Source: Candidatus Bipolaricaulota bacterium (lineage in GTDB: Bacteria > Bipolaricaulota > Bipolaricaulia > Bipolaricaulales > Bipolaricaulaceae). Taken from it: DNA of 64,000 nt. Position numbers and translations under genes: made by a program. Where the stretch lies: contig JALHJZ010000001.1 of assembly GCA_022838705.1 (NCBI GenBank), positions 478,689 through 542,688 on the forward strand, given 5' to 3'. Positions 53,156 through 60,366 of the stretch are shown in pieces. The number at the start of each line of letters is the position of its first letter. The stretch's first letter is position 1. The notes under the pieces were generated by a model, which saw nothing but the letters and a program-made list of their open reading frames with translations, did no database searches and had not been told where the DNA came from.

Positions 53156-53671
53156 ATGGATGAGCTGTGGGGAGAGGGGGTGGGGCTGCGGCCGGTCCGG
53201 GCGGAGGATCGCTCCCTCATCGCGGGTTGGCTCACCGACCGGGAGCTGAGGCGGTTCACCGGCCGCCGGGCCCCGCCGAGGATGGGGGAGACGCCCCACG
53301 ATGTGCAGTTCCTCATCCTCCTTGGGGAGGAACGCCGCCCGATCGGGCTGTGTGGGCTCTATGGGATCGCGCCGGAGGAGGGGACGGCGGAGGTCGGGAT
53401 CCTCCTCGGGGAGAGGGATAGCTGGGGGCATGGGTACGGACCGGAGGCGCTGCGGCTCCTCCTCCGCTATGCCTACAACGATCTTGGGCTGCGCGGGGTC
53501 TCCCTCTGCGTCCAAGCCACGAACGCCCGGGCGATCCGCGCCTACGAGAAGGTGGGGTTCACTGTGGAGCAACATCTGACCTTGGGACGGTGGTTGTTCG
53601 GCCGAGGGGTGGACTACCTCATCATGACCTCGTGCGCCCCGGGACGCGAGGCGGAGGAGGGAGGGAGATGA
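53156..53671 (+). CDS. GNAT acetyltransferase, RimJ/RimL type
   Basis: 171 residues. The GNAT fold is visible: GLRPVRAEDRSLIAGWL, PIGLCGLYGI, AEVGILLGERDSWGHGYGPEALRLLLRYAYNDLGLRGVSLCVQATNARAIRAYEKVGF. The acetyl-CoA loop is degenerate (SWGHGYG). Such enzymes acetylate ribosomal protein N-termini, antibiotics or small amines. It overlaps the ABC ATPase start (ATGA), so both are probably co-expressed. Confidence 0.88.
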   Translation: MDELWGEGVGLRPVRAEDRSLIAGWLTDRELRRFTGRRAPPRMGETPHDVQFLILLGEERRPIGLCGLYGIAPEEGTAEVGILLGERDSWGHGYGPEALRLLLRYAYNDLGLRGVSLCVQATNARAIRAYEKVGFTVEQHLTLGRWLFGRGVDYLIMTSCAPGREAEEGGR

Positions 53672-54585
53672 TCCACACCGAAGCCCTGACCCGGACGTTC
53701 GGCAGCCGCCCGGCCGTGGACGGGCTGGACCTCGACGTGCGGGAGGGGGAGATCGTGGGGCTCCTCGGCCCCAACGGGGCGGGGAAGACGACCACGGTGC
53801 GCATGCTCGCCTGCCTCCTCTCCCCGACGAGCGGCCGGGCATGGGTCGCCGGGCACGAGGTGGGGAAGGAGGGGCAAGCGATCCGGTCCCAGGTGGGGAT
53901 CCTCACTGAGGCGCCGGGGTTCTACAAGCGCCTCTCTGTCGAGCGCAACCTGCGGTACTTCGCTGATCTCTATGGGGTGAGCGATCCTCGCCGCCGCGTT
54001 CAGCACTACCTCGCGCGGCTCGGGCTGGCCGATCGGTCCCCGGACGCGGTGGCGACCCTCTCCAAGGGCCTCCGGCAGCGGTTGGCCCTCGCGCGGGCCC
54101 TCGTCCATGAGCCGCAGGTCCTGTTCCTCGACGAGCCGACCTCCGGCCTTGACCCGGAGAGTGCCCGCGACGTGCGCCGGTTCATCGGGGAACTGGCGAG
54201 CGAGCGGCGGACCGTCCTCCTGTGCACGCACAACCTCCCCGAGGCGGAGGAGCTGTGCACGCGGATCGCCGTGCTCCGCACCCGCCTCATCGCCCTCGAT
54301 CGCCCGGAGGCCCTCAAGGAACGGATGTCGGGATCGCGGGTCATCGTCGAGCTCGCGAACCCGCGGGCGGAGTTCGCGACGGGCCTCCACCTTTCGGTCG
54401 TGCGGGCGGCATCCCTCGACGGCAGCGCCCTCGCGGTCGAGGTGGCGGACCCGGAGCGGGACGTCCCGGCCCTCGTCCGCCGGTTGGTGGAGCTGGGGGC
54501 GGAGATCCGTTCCGTACAGCGCGATGAGCGAACGCTCGAGGACGTGTACCTCGAGCTCGTGGGGGGGGACGATGCCTCGGCTTAG
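53668..54585 (+). CDS. ABC transporter ATPase, ABC-2/NatA-type exporter
   Basis: 305 residues. Walker A GPNGAGKT at 34-41, signature LSKGLRQRLALARAL (Lys instead of the usual second Gly) and Walker B VLFLDEPTSGLD, then the H-loop CTHNL. A C-terminal extension of about 90 residues is common in multidrug or Na+ exporters of this type (CcmA/NatA group). It forms the motor for the permease that follows and overlaps it by 14 nt. Confidence 0.92.
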   Translation: MIHTEALTRTFGSRPAVDGLDLDVREGEIVGLLGPNGAGKTTTVRMLACLLSPTSGRAWVAGHEVGKEGQAIRSQVGILTEAPGFYKRLSVERNLRYFADLYGVSDPRRRVQHYLARLGLADRSPDAVATLSKGLRQRLALARALVHEPQVLFLDEPTSGLDPESARDVRRFIGELASERRTVLLCTHNLPEAEELCTRIAVLRTRLIALDRPEALKERMSGSRVIVELANPRAEFATGLHLSVVRAASLDGSALAVEVADPERDVPALVRRLVELGAEIRSVQRDERTLEDVYLELVGGDDASA

Positions 54586-55285
54586 AGCGCTCATGGTCAA
54601 GGAGTGGGAGGAGCTCGCGAAGATCAAGATGGTCCTCTACGGGGCCCTGTTCCTCCCCTTGCTCATGGGCGGGTTGGCGGGGTTCATGGTGTGGCAGGGC
54701 CAGGGGCTCCCGCCCGAGGTGCAGGCGACCCTGTTCAACACGGCGCTCATGTACTTCCTCATCCTCCCGGTGATGATCCCGGTCACGCTCGCCGTGTACT
54801 CGATCGTCGGGGAGAAGGAGCAGGGGACCCTGGAACCCCTCCTCGCCACTCCGCTCACGGACTGGGAGATCTTCGTAGGGAAGGCCCTGGTGGCGGTGCT
54901 CCCCTCGGTCGGCCTCACGTGGGGAGTGTTCCTCCTCTTCCTCGCGGCCGCCCACATCATGCTCGGCGGGATCCCGGCCGGTGTGCTCTCGGTTCCATGG
55001 CTTGTCTCGATCTTCGCCCTGTCGCCGCTGCTCGCCGTGTTCGGAGTGCTCGTGTCCATGCTTGTCTCGTCGCGGACGAGCGACCCGCGCGCCGCCTACC
55101 AGTTCTCGGGGTTGGCCGTGATCCCCACCCTGGTCCCTCTCATCGTCTACTCCGTGCAGATGACCGCGGTGAACCTCCTCCTCGTGATCCTGGAGGGGGG
55201 GATCCTCGTCGTCCTCAATGCGGTCCTCCTCTACCTGGCGGTGAAGCTGTTCCGCCGCGAGGAGATCCTCACCCGATGGAAGTGA
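54572..55285 (+). CDS. ABC-2 type exporter permease
   Basis: 237 residues with six hydrophobic segments. The block SIVGEKEQGTLEPLLATPLTDWEIFVGKAL is the hallmark of ABC-2 permeases (NatB/YhaP-like). It would form a homodimer with the ATPase encoded upstream. Substrate unknown. Its last codons overlap the GH13 gene start. Confidence 0.88.
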   Translation: MPRLRALMVKEWEELAKIKMVLYGALFLPLLMGGLAGFMVWQGQGLPPEVQATLFNTALMYFLILPVMIPVTLAVYSIVGEKEQGTLEPLLATPLTDWEIFVGKALVAVLPSVGLTWGVFLLFLAAAHIMLGGIPAGVLSVPWLVSIFALSPLLAVFGVLVSMLVSSRTSDPRAAYQFSGLAVIPTLVPLIVYSVQMTAVNLLLVILEGGILVVLNAVLLYLAVKLFRREEILTRWK

Positions 55286-56640
55286 TGCATCCCCCGGCGT
55301 GGGTCCGGGATGCCGTGTTCTACCAGATCTTCCCGGACCGGTTCTGCAACGGGGACCCCGGGAACGACCCTCCCGGCACCGTCCCGTGGGACGAGCGACC
55401 GACCCACGGCTCGTTCTCGGGGGGAGACCTCGTGGGGATCCTCGATAAGCTCCCGTACCTGGAGGCCCTCGGGGTGAACGCCCTCTACCTCACGCCGATC
55501 TTCACCGGGGCGACGAACCACAAGTACGATGGGGAGGATTACTTCCGGGTGGATCCCGCCTTCGGGGGCGACGGCGCGTTCCAAGCTCTCCTCGCCGCGG
55601 CTCATGGCCGGGGGATGCGGGTCGTCCTCGACGGCGTGTTCAACCACTGCGGGATCGGGCACCCCTTCTTCCGGGACGCAGTGGAGCGGGGCCGGAGCTC
55701 CCCCTACTGGGACTGGTTCAGGATCCGCGGCGATCGGCCCTGCGCCAAGCCTCATCCCAACTACGCGTGCTGGGCCGGACATGCCCAGCTTCCGGAGTGG
55801 AACCACGACCACCCCCCCGTGCGCGACTACCTCCTCTCCGTGGTGCGCCATTGGCTTGCGCACGGGATCGATGGGTGGCGGCTGGACACGGTGGAGTACC
55901 TGCCCCCGGACTTCGTGCGCGACGTGTACCGGGAGAGCAAGGCGGCGAACCCCGACGCGTACGTCCTCGGGGAGGTAATGGGCCTTGCCACGTCGTGGTT
56001 CCGCCACGGGGCTCTGGATGGGGTGATGCATTACAAGCTCCGCGAGGGCCTCGTCCGCTTCCTGGCGGACGGGTCGTGGGATGCACCGCGGTTTGCCCGC
56101 TACGTGCACGGTCTTTGGGCGAGCTACCCTCCCGAGGCGAACTACGCCTGCTACACCCTGCTCGGGAGCCACGACGTGCCGCGGTTCCTGACCCTGTGCC
56201 GCGGCGATCGGCGGAAGCTTCTGCTGGGGGCGGCGTTCCTGGTCGCATTCCCCGGCGCGCCGGCCATCTACTATGGAGACGAGGTCGGGGTCGAGGGAGG
56301 GGAGGATCCCGATTGTCGCCGCACGTTCCCGTGGGACGAGGAAGAGTGGGATCGCGATCTCCTTGACGCGTTCCGGACCCTCGTTCGCCTGCGGCGGGAG
56401 GAGCCCGTGCTCCGGCGGGGGGGCGTGCGGTGGGCCGATGCCCACGGGAGGTCCCTCCTCTTGGTGCGGGACCTGTCCCCGGCCGAGGTCGCCTTCGCCC
56501 TCAACGCGGGAGAAGAGGAGGCGGTCGTGGCGCTCCCCGCGGGCGGACGGTGGACCGACCTCCTCACCGCGGAGCGCGTCACGGGGGAGGTGGGCGTGCC
56601 GGGGATGGGGTTCCGCTACCTGAAGCGGGGAGAGGGTTAG
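55276..56640 (+). CDS. GH13 alpha-glucosidase/neopullulanase-like glycosidase
   Basis: 454 residues, no signal peptide, so cytoplasmic. WVRDAVFYQIFPDRF opens the barrel. GH13 conserved regions are VVLDGVFNH (117-124), GWRLDTVEY with nucleophile Asp204, LGEVMG with acid/base Glu233 and LLGSHD with Asp300. The VFYQIFPDRF opening is typical of cyclomaltodextrinase/neopullulanase relatives, although their N-terminal domain is absent. It would hydrolyse maltodextrins imported by the adjacent MalEFG system. The ATG at 55276 has GAGGAG 11 nt upstream; 55285 is an alternative. Its stop is adjacent to the malG stop on the other strand. Confidence 0.88.
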   Translation: MEVMHPPAWVRDAVFYQIFPDRFCNGDPGNDPPGTVPWDERPTHGSFSGGDLVGILDKLPYLEALGVNALYLTPIFTGATNHKYDGEDYFRVDPAFGGDGAFQALLAAAHGRGMRVVLDGVFNHCGIGHPFFRDAVERGRSSPYWDWFRIRGDRPCAKPHPNYACWAGHAQLPEWNHDHPPVRDYLLSVVRHWLAHGIDGWRLDTVEYLPPDFVRDVYRESKAANPDAYVLGEVMGLATSWFRHGALDGVMHYKLREGLVRFLADGSWDAPRFARYVHGLWASYPPEANYACYTLLGSHDVPRFLTLCRGDRRKLLLGAAFLVAFPGAPAIYYGDEVGVEGGEDPDCRRTFPWDEEEWDRDLLDAFRTLVRLRREEPVLRRGGVRWADAHGRSLLLVRDLSPAEVAFALNAGEEEAVVALPAGGRWTDLLTAERVTGEVGVPGMGFRYLKRGEG

Positions 56641-57498
56641 CTATTCCTTCACCGCGCCGCCGGTGAGCCCGGAGATAATGAGCTTCTGCAGGGGGAGGAA
56701 GATCGCGAGGATGAGGAGCGCCCCGAGGATCGCCGCCGCCGAGAACACGCCCCACCGCCGATCGTAGGCCTGTTGGATGAAGAACCGCAGGCCAACGGCG
56801 AGGGTGTACATCTCCGTCCCTTTGAGGAGGATGCTCGCCAAGACGTACTCCGAGTAGGTGGTGATGAACTGGATGATGAGCACCACAGCGAGGATCGGTC
56901 GGGCGAGCGGAAGCACGATCCGCAGGAACGCCTGGAACGGCGTTGCCCCATCCACGAGGGCCGATTCCTCCACCGAGCGCGGGATCGTGTCGAAGTACCC
57001 CTTCATGAACCAGGTGTTGAACCCCATTGCCCCCCCGAGGTAGACCATGATCAGCCCAGGGTGGGTGTTGTACCCCAGCCAGGGGACGAACTCCTTGATC
57101 TTGATGAGGAGGAGGTAGATCGCCACCATTGCCAGCATCTGGGGGAACATCTGGACGAGAAGGAGGGCGAGGAGTCCCGCCCGGCGGCCGCGGAACCGGA
57201 ACCGGGAGAATGCGTACGCGCCGAGGGCGCACAGGAAAACCGTGATTACGGCAGTGGTCCCCGACACGATGACCGTGTTCAGGACCCACTTTGGGAACGG
57301 GATCGTGGGGTCAGTGAACAGCCGCCGGTAGTGCTCGAGCGTCGGATTCGCCGGGATGAGCTTCTGCTCGAGGAGGTTGTTCGTGGGGTTGAACGAGGCG
57401 GACAGGATCCACAGGATCGGGAACAGGGCGTAGATCACCCCGATCCAGATCAGGGCGTGGCGCACGATGAGGCCGATCCGGCTCGGGCGGCTATACAC
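56641..57498 (-). CDS. malG: Maltodextrin ABC importer permease MalG
   Basis: 285 residues with six hydrophobic segments. The coupling loop reads EESALVDGATPFQAFLRIVLPLARP. TYSEYVLASILL and AYAFSRFRFRGRR fit the MalG subfamily. It overlaps malF by 8 nt. Its stop codon abuts the GH13 stop with no base between, so the two convergent operons share no intergenic terminator. Confidence 0.92.
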   Translation of the reverse strand: MYSRPSRIGLIVRHALIWIGVIYALFPILWILSASFNPTNNLLEQKLIPANPTLEHYRRLFTDPTIPFPKWVLNTVIVSGTTAVITVFLCALGAYAFSRFRFRGRRAGLLALLLVQMFPQMLAMVAIYLLLIKIKEFVPWLGYNTHPGLIMVYLGGAMGFNTWFMKGYFDTIPRSVEESALVDGATPFQAFLRIVLPLARPILAVVLIIQFITTYSEYVLASILLKGTEMYTLAVGLRFFIQQAYDRRWGVFSAAAILGALLILAIFLPLQKLIISGLTGGAVKE

Positions 57499-59041
57499 TG
57501 CGGCTCACATCCTCCAGCGCGCGGGTGAACCGGAAGTTCACCGCGCTGATCACGGCGATGATGATGAAGATGATGATCGACACCGCCGATGCCAGCCCCA
57601 ACTGGTTCCCGCGCTCCCCCTCGAACGCGAGGCGGTAGGTCCAGGAGATGAGGATGTCCGTGGCCCCGGCAGGGGTGGCCGCGCCGAGCACGGCTGGTCG
57701 CCCCGCTGTGACGAGCCAGATGATGGTGAAGTTGTTGAACGTGAACGCGAAGGAGCCGATGAGGAGCGGGGCCACGCTCACCCAGAGGAGGGGCATCGTG
57801 ATCCTCCAGAACCTCTGCCAGCTCGTGGCTCCATCCACCCGCGCCGCTTCGAACAGCTCCTGGGAGATGCTTTGCAACGCCCCCAGCGAGACGATCATCA
57901 TGTACGGGTAGGTGAGCCACACGTTGATGAAGATCAGCGCCGTCCGAGCCCACATCGGGTCCTGCAACCAGCGCACCTTCACCCCAAACAAGTCCCCGAG
58001 GACGCGGTTGATGACCCCGAGGTCGGTGTTGAACATCCCCGCCCACACGAGGGCGGAGATGAACGCGGGCATTGCGTAGGGGATGATGAGGAGCGAGCGG
58101 TAGACGAACCGGCCCCGCACGTAGGGGTCGTTGAGGAGGTAGGCGAACCCGAGGCCGACCGCGAAGCTGAAGAACACGCTCAGGAACGACCAGGCCAACG
58201 TCCAGCCGAACACGCGGGTGAAGTCGGCACGGATGCCGGGGTTGGTGAGGACGTCGAGGTAGTTCCGGAACCCCACGTAGATCTGGAACCCGGGCTCGAT
58301 GCGAACCCCATCGGGCGAGGTGAAGTACCCTTCCTTGGCGTAGTACGTGACGTTCGTTTCCAGGTCCAGCACCGCATCCTGATCGGGGAGGTACTGGTAC
58401 TTCCGCAGGAACGTCCCGAACTCCCGGACGCTCGTCAGCCGCACGTGCTCCTCCCCCAATCGCAGGTCGAGCGCCTCCAAGGCGCCCAGGGACTGATAAA
58501 CCTCGGGGAGGGTGAGCCGCGTGTAGCCATCGAACGAGGTCACCGTCCCGTCCTCGCCGCGCACGAATCGCGGGTCGGAGAGGTCCACCGGGACGAGCTC
58601 GTTCCCCTGAGAGAGGAACGTTCGGCCATCGCTCGCCGTGAGGATCAGCGCGAGCTTTCCCTGCGCGTTGCGGAACGCCCAGAACGTGAACGTCTCCGGC
58701 TGAGGGGGGAGGTAGTAGCGGCCCTCGAGCTGGGCGATGACCTGGGCCTTGGTGAGGAGGTTTCCCGTCTGGAGGTTGGTCAGGGAAACGTTCACCGTGT
58801 ACCCGATCGGGTACACAACCATCGCGAACAGGAACACGAGCCCGGGGAGGAGGAACCGCAGCGGGTACGCCCGGCGGGAAAGGATAACGAAGTTGAGGAG
58901 GAGGGTGCCGATCCCGAGGACGGCGAGGAGGATGTAATCGCCACGGAAGAGGAGGGCGATCACGGCCCAGAGAGCGGCCGCGTCGAGGAGGGCGACGAAC
59001 CCGTACTTGAGCCCCTGGGTGAGGAGAGACCGCCCGTTCAT
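57491..59041 (-). CDS. malF: Maltodextrin ABC importer permease MalF
   Basis: 516 residues. N-terminal hydrophobic segments, a large extracytoplasmic P2-like domain (about 85-270) and five or six C-terminal segments, with the coupling loop EAARVDGATSWQRFWRITMPLL. The long P2 domain is the mark of true MalF rather than short UgpA-type subunits. It pairs with MalG and receives substrate from MalE. Confidence 0.92.
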   Translation of the reverse strand: MNGRSLLTQGLKYGFVALLDAAALWAVIALLFRGDYILLAVLGIGTLLLNFVILSRRAYPLRFLLPGLVFLFAMVVYPIGYTVNVSLTNLQTGNLLTKAQVIAQLEGRYYLPPQPETFTFWAFRNAQGKLALILTASDGRTFLSQGNELVPVDLSDPRFVRGEDGTVTSFDGYTRLTLPEVYQSLGALEALDLRLGEEHVRLTSVREFGTFLRKYQYLPDQDAVLDLETNVTYYAKEGYFTSPDGVRIEPGFQIYVGFRNYLDVLTNPGIRADFTRVFGWTLAWSFLSVFFSFAVGLGFAYLLNDPYVRGRFVYRSLLIIPYAMPAFISALVWAGMFNTDLGVINRVLGDLFGVKVRWLQDPMWARTALIFINVWLTYPYMMIVSLGALQSISQELFEAARVDGATSWQRFWRITMPLLWVSVAPLLIGSFAFTFNNFTIIWLVTAGRPAVLGAATPAGATDILISWTYRLAFEGERGNQLGLASAVSIIIFIIIAVISAVNFRFTRALEDVSRSV

Positions 59042-59047
59042 GGGGAA

Positions 59048-59076
59048 GCGGGGGGCAGCCCCGGGCTGCCCCCCGC
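59048..59076 (-). terminator. 12-bp intergenic hairpin between malE and malF
   Basis: GCGGGGGGCAGC (59048-59059) pairs with GCTGCCCCCCGC (59065-59076) around CCCGG. No T tract on either side. Same position as the hairpins at 29024 and 33176. Confidence 0.65.
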
Positions 59077-59084
59077 GGGTTCAC

Positions 59085-60287
59085 CTACTCACACTTCAGG
59101 GCGGCCTTGATCTTCGCGACCGCTTCCTGCAGCGCTTGCTCCGGTGTGGCCTGACCGTTGGCGATCAGGCTCTGAGCATCGGACCATGCTCCCCACACCG
59201 ACGCCATCTCCGGGATGTTCGGCATGGGGATCCCGTACTGACCTTGCAGACCCCACGCGGCGATGTCCGGATCGCTCGACACGATCTCGAACGTCGGTAG
59301 ATGGGCCGGCGGCCGCGGGTTCCGCTCGTACAGGGCGAGCATCGCGTCCGTGGTCGCCACGTAGTTGAGGAGGAAGTCCGCCGCGAGGATCTTGTTCTGG
59401 CTGAACGAGCTCACCATGAACCCCTGCACGCCGATGAACGGCTTGGGCACCCCGTAGCTCCCATCCGCGCAGCGAATGGAGGGGATCATGGCGATGCCGT
59501 AGTCGATCCCCGCCGCCACCGTGTCCGCCACGAGCCACGGTCCGGAGATGACCATCGCCGCGTTCCCGCCGAAGAACAGGGCGCGCATCGTGTCCCAGCT
59601 GACGCCGGACGGGAGGAGCCCCTCGGCGATCATGTCCGCGAACAGCTGCGCCCCGCGCAGGGCCCCTTCGTTGGCCAGCCCGACATCGCACGGGTTGAGG
59701 GAACCATCGGGATTCGTTCCGAACACGTAGCCCCCGCACGCGGATAGCATCGGGAACCAGTGGTACGGATCCGGCCCGTTCTGGAAGACAAGCGCGTACA
59801 TCGGCTTTGTCGGGTCTGTGATCTCGCGCGCGAACTCCAGGAGCTCATCCCACGTCTCCGGCATCTCCGGGACGAGAGCCTTGTTGTAGATGATGGCGAT
59901 GTTCTCCGTCCCCTGGGGGACGCCGTAGTTCTGCCCGCCGTAGGAGAACGCCTGGACGGCGGACGCGCTGAACTCGGCGAGCTTCGCTCCGAAGTTGATC
60001 GGTTCCAGGAGCCCGTTCGCGGCGAGCTCCCCCACCCAGTCGTGGGCGCCGACGATGATGTCGGGGCCCTGCCCCGTCGGTGCCGCGGTGATGAACTGGC
60101 CGCGGATTTGGTCGTATGCGATCTCGACGACCTCGACCGCGACCCCGGTCGCCGCCGTAAACTCTCTGGCGATGTCCCGCAGCACCGGGGCCCGCGTGTC
60201 ATCGGCCCAGATCACAAGCTTCGGGGCCTGGGCGAAGACTACCAGCCCCACCGTCAGTGCCATCAGTATCCCTACAAGTTTCCGCAT
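59085..60287 (-). CDS. malE: Maltose/maltodextrin-binding protein MalE
   Basis: 400 residues with a signal peptide (MRKLVGILMALTVGLVVFAQ). Family-1 binding protein with LVIWADDTRAPVLRDIAREFTAATG, TGQGPDIIVGAHDWVGELAANGLLEPI and the pair of Cys residues in SACGGYVFG..NPCDVG. It feeds MalF/MalG. It is preceded by AAGGAGG. A second AAGGAGGTGAG lies immediately after the GH57 stop, 70 nt upstream, and has no frame of its own. Confidence 0.9.
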   Translation of the reverse strand: MRKLVGILMALTVGLVVFAQAPKLVIWADDTRAPVLRDIAREFTAATGVAVEVVEIAYDQIRGQFITAAPTGQGPDIIVGAHDWVGELAANGLLEPINFGAKLAEFSASAVQAFSYGGQNYGVPQGTENIAIIYNKALVPEMPETWDELLEFAREITDPTKPMYALVFQNGPDPYHWFPMLSACGGYVFGTNPDGSLNPCDVGLANEGALRGAQLFADMIAEGLLPSGVSWDTMRALFFGGNAAMVISGPWLVADTVAAGIDYGIAMIPSIRCADGSYGVPKPFIGVQGFMVSSFSQNKILAADFLLNYVATTDAMLALYERNPRPPAHLPTFEIVSSDPDIAAWGLQGQYGIPMPNIPEMASVWGAWSDAQSLIANGQATPEQALQEAVAKIKAALKCE

Positions 60288-60335
60288 GCTGACCTCCTTA
60301 GTTCACTCGATCTAGCTCGATGGATCACCGTTTTC

Positions 60336-60353
60336 GAACCACGATATCGGTTC
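60336..60353. promoter_or_regulatory. Inverted repeat upstream of malE
   Basis: GAACC (60336-60340) and GGTTC (60349-60353) with an inner CGATATCG palindrome, 49 nt before malE. It could be a sugar-regulator operator or an RNA hairpin. Confidence 0.35.
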
Positions 60354-60366
60354 CGGTCTCACCTCC

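Noticed and set aside
57467..59110. 547-codon plus-strand frame opposite malF
   Set aside because: Antisense shadow of malF, which is complete and in an operon with malE and malG.
60355..60366. Ribosome-binding site AAGGAGGTGAG right after the GH57 stop as evidence for a small gene
   Set aside because: No start codon at a suitable distance leads to a frame of meaningful length before malE.
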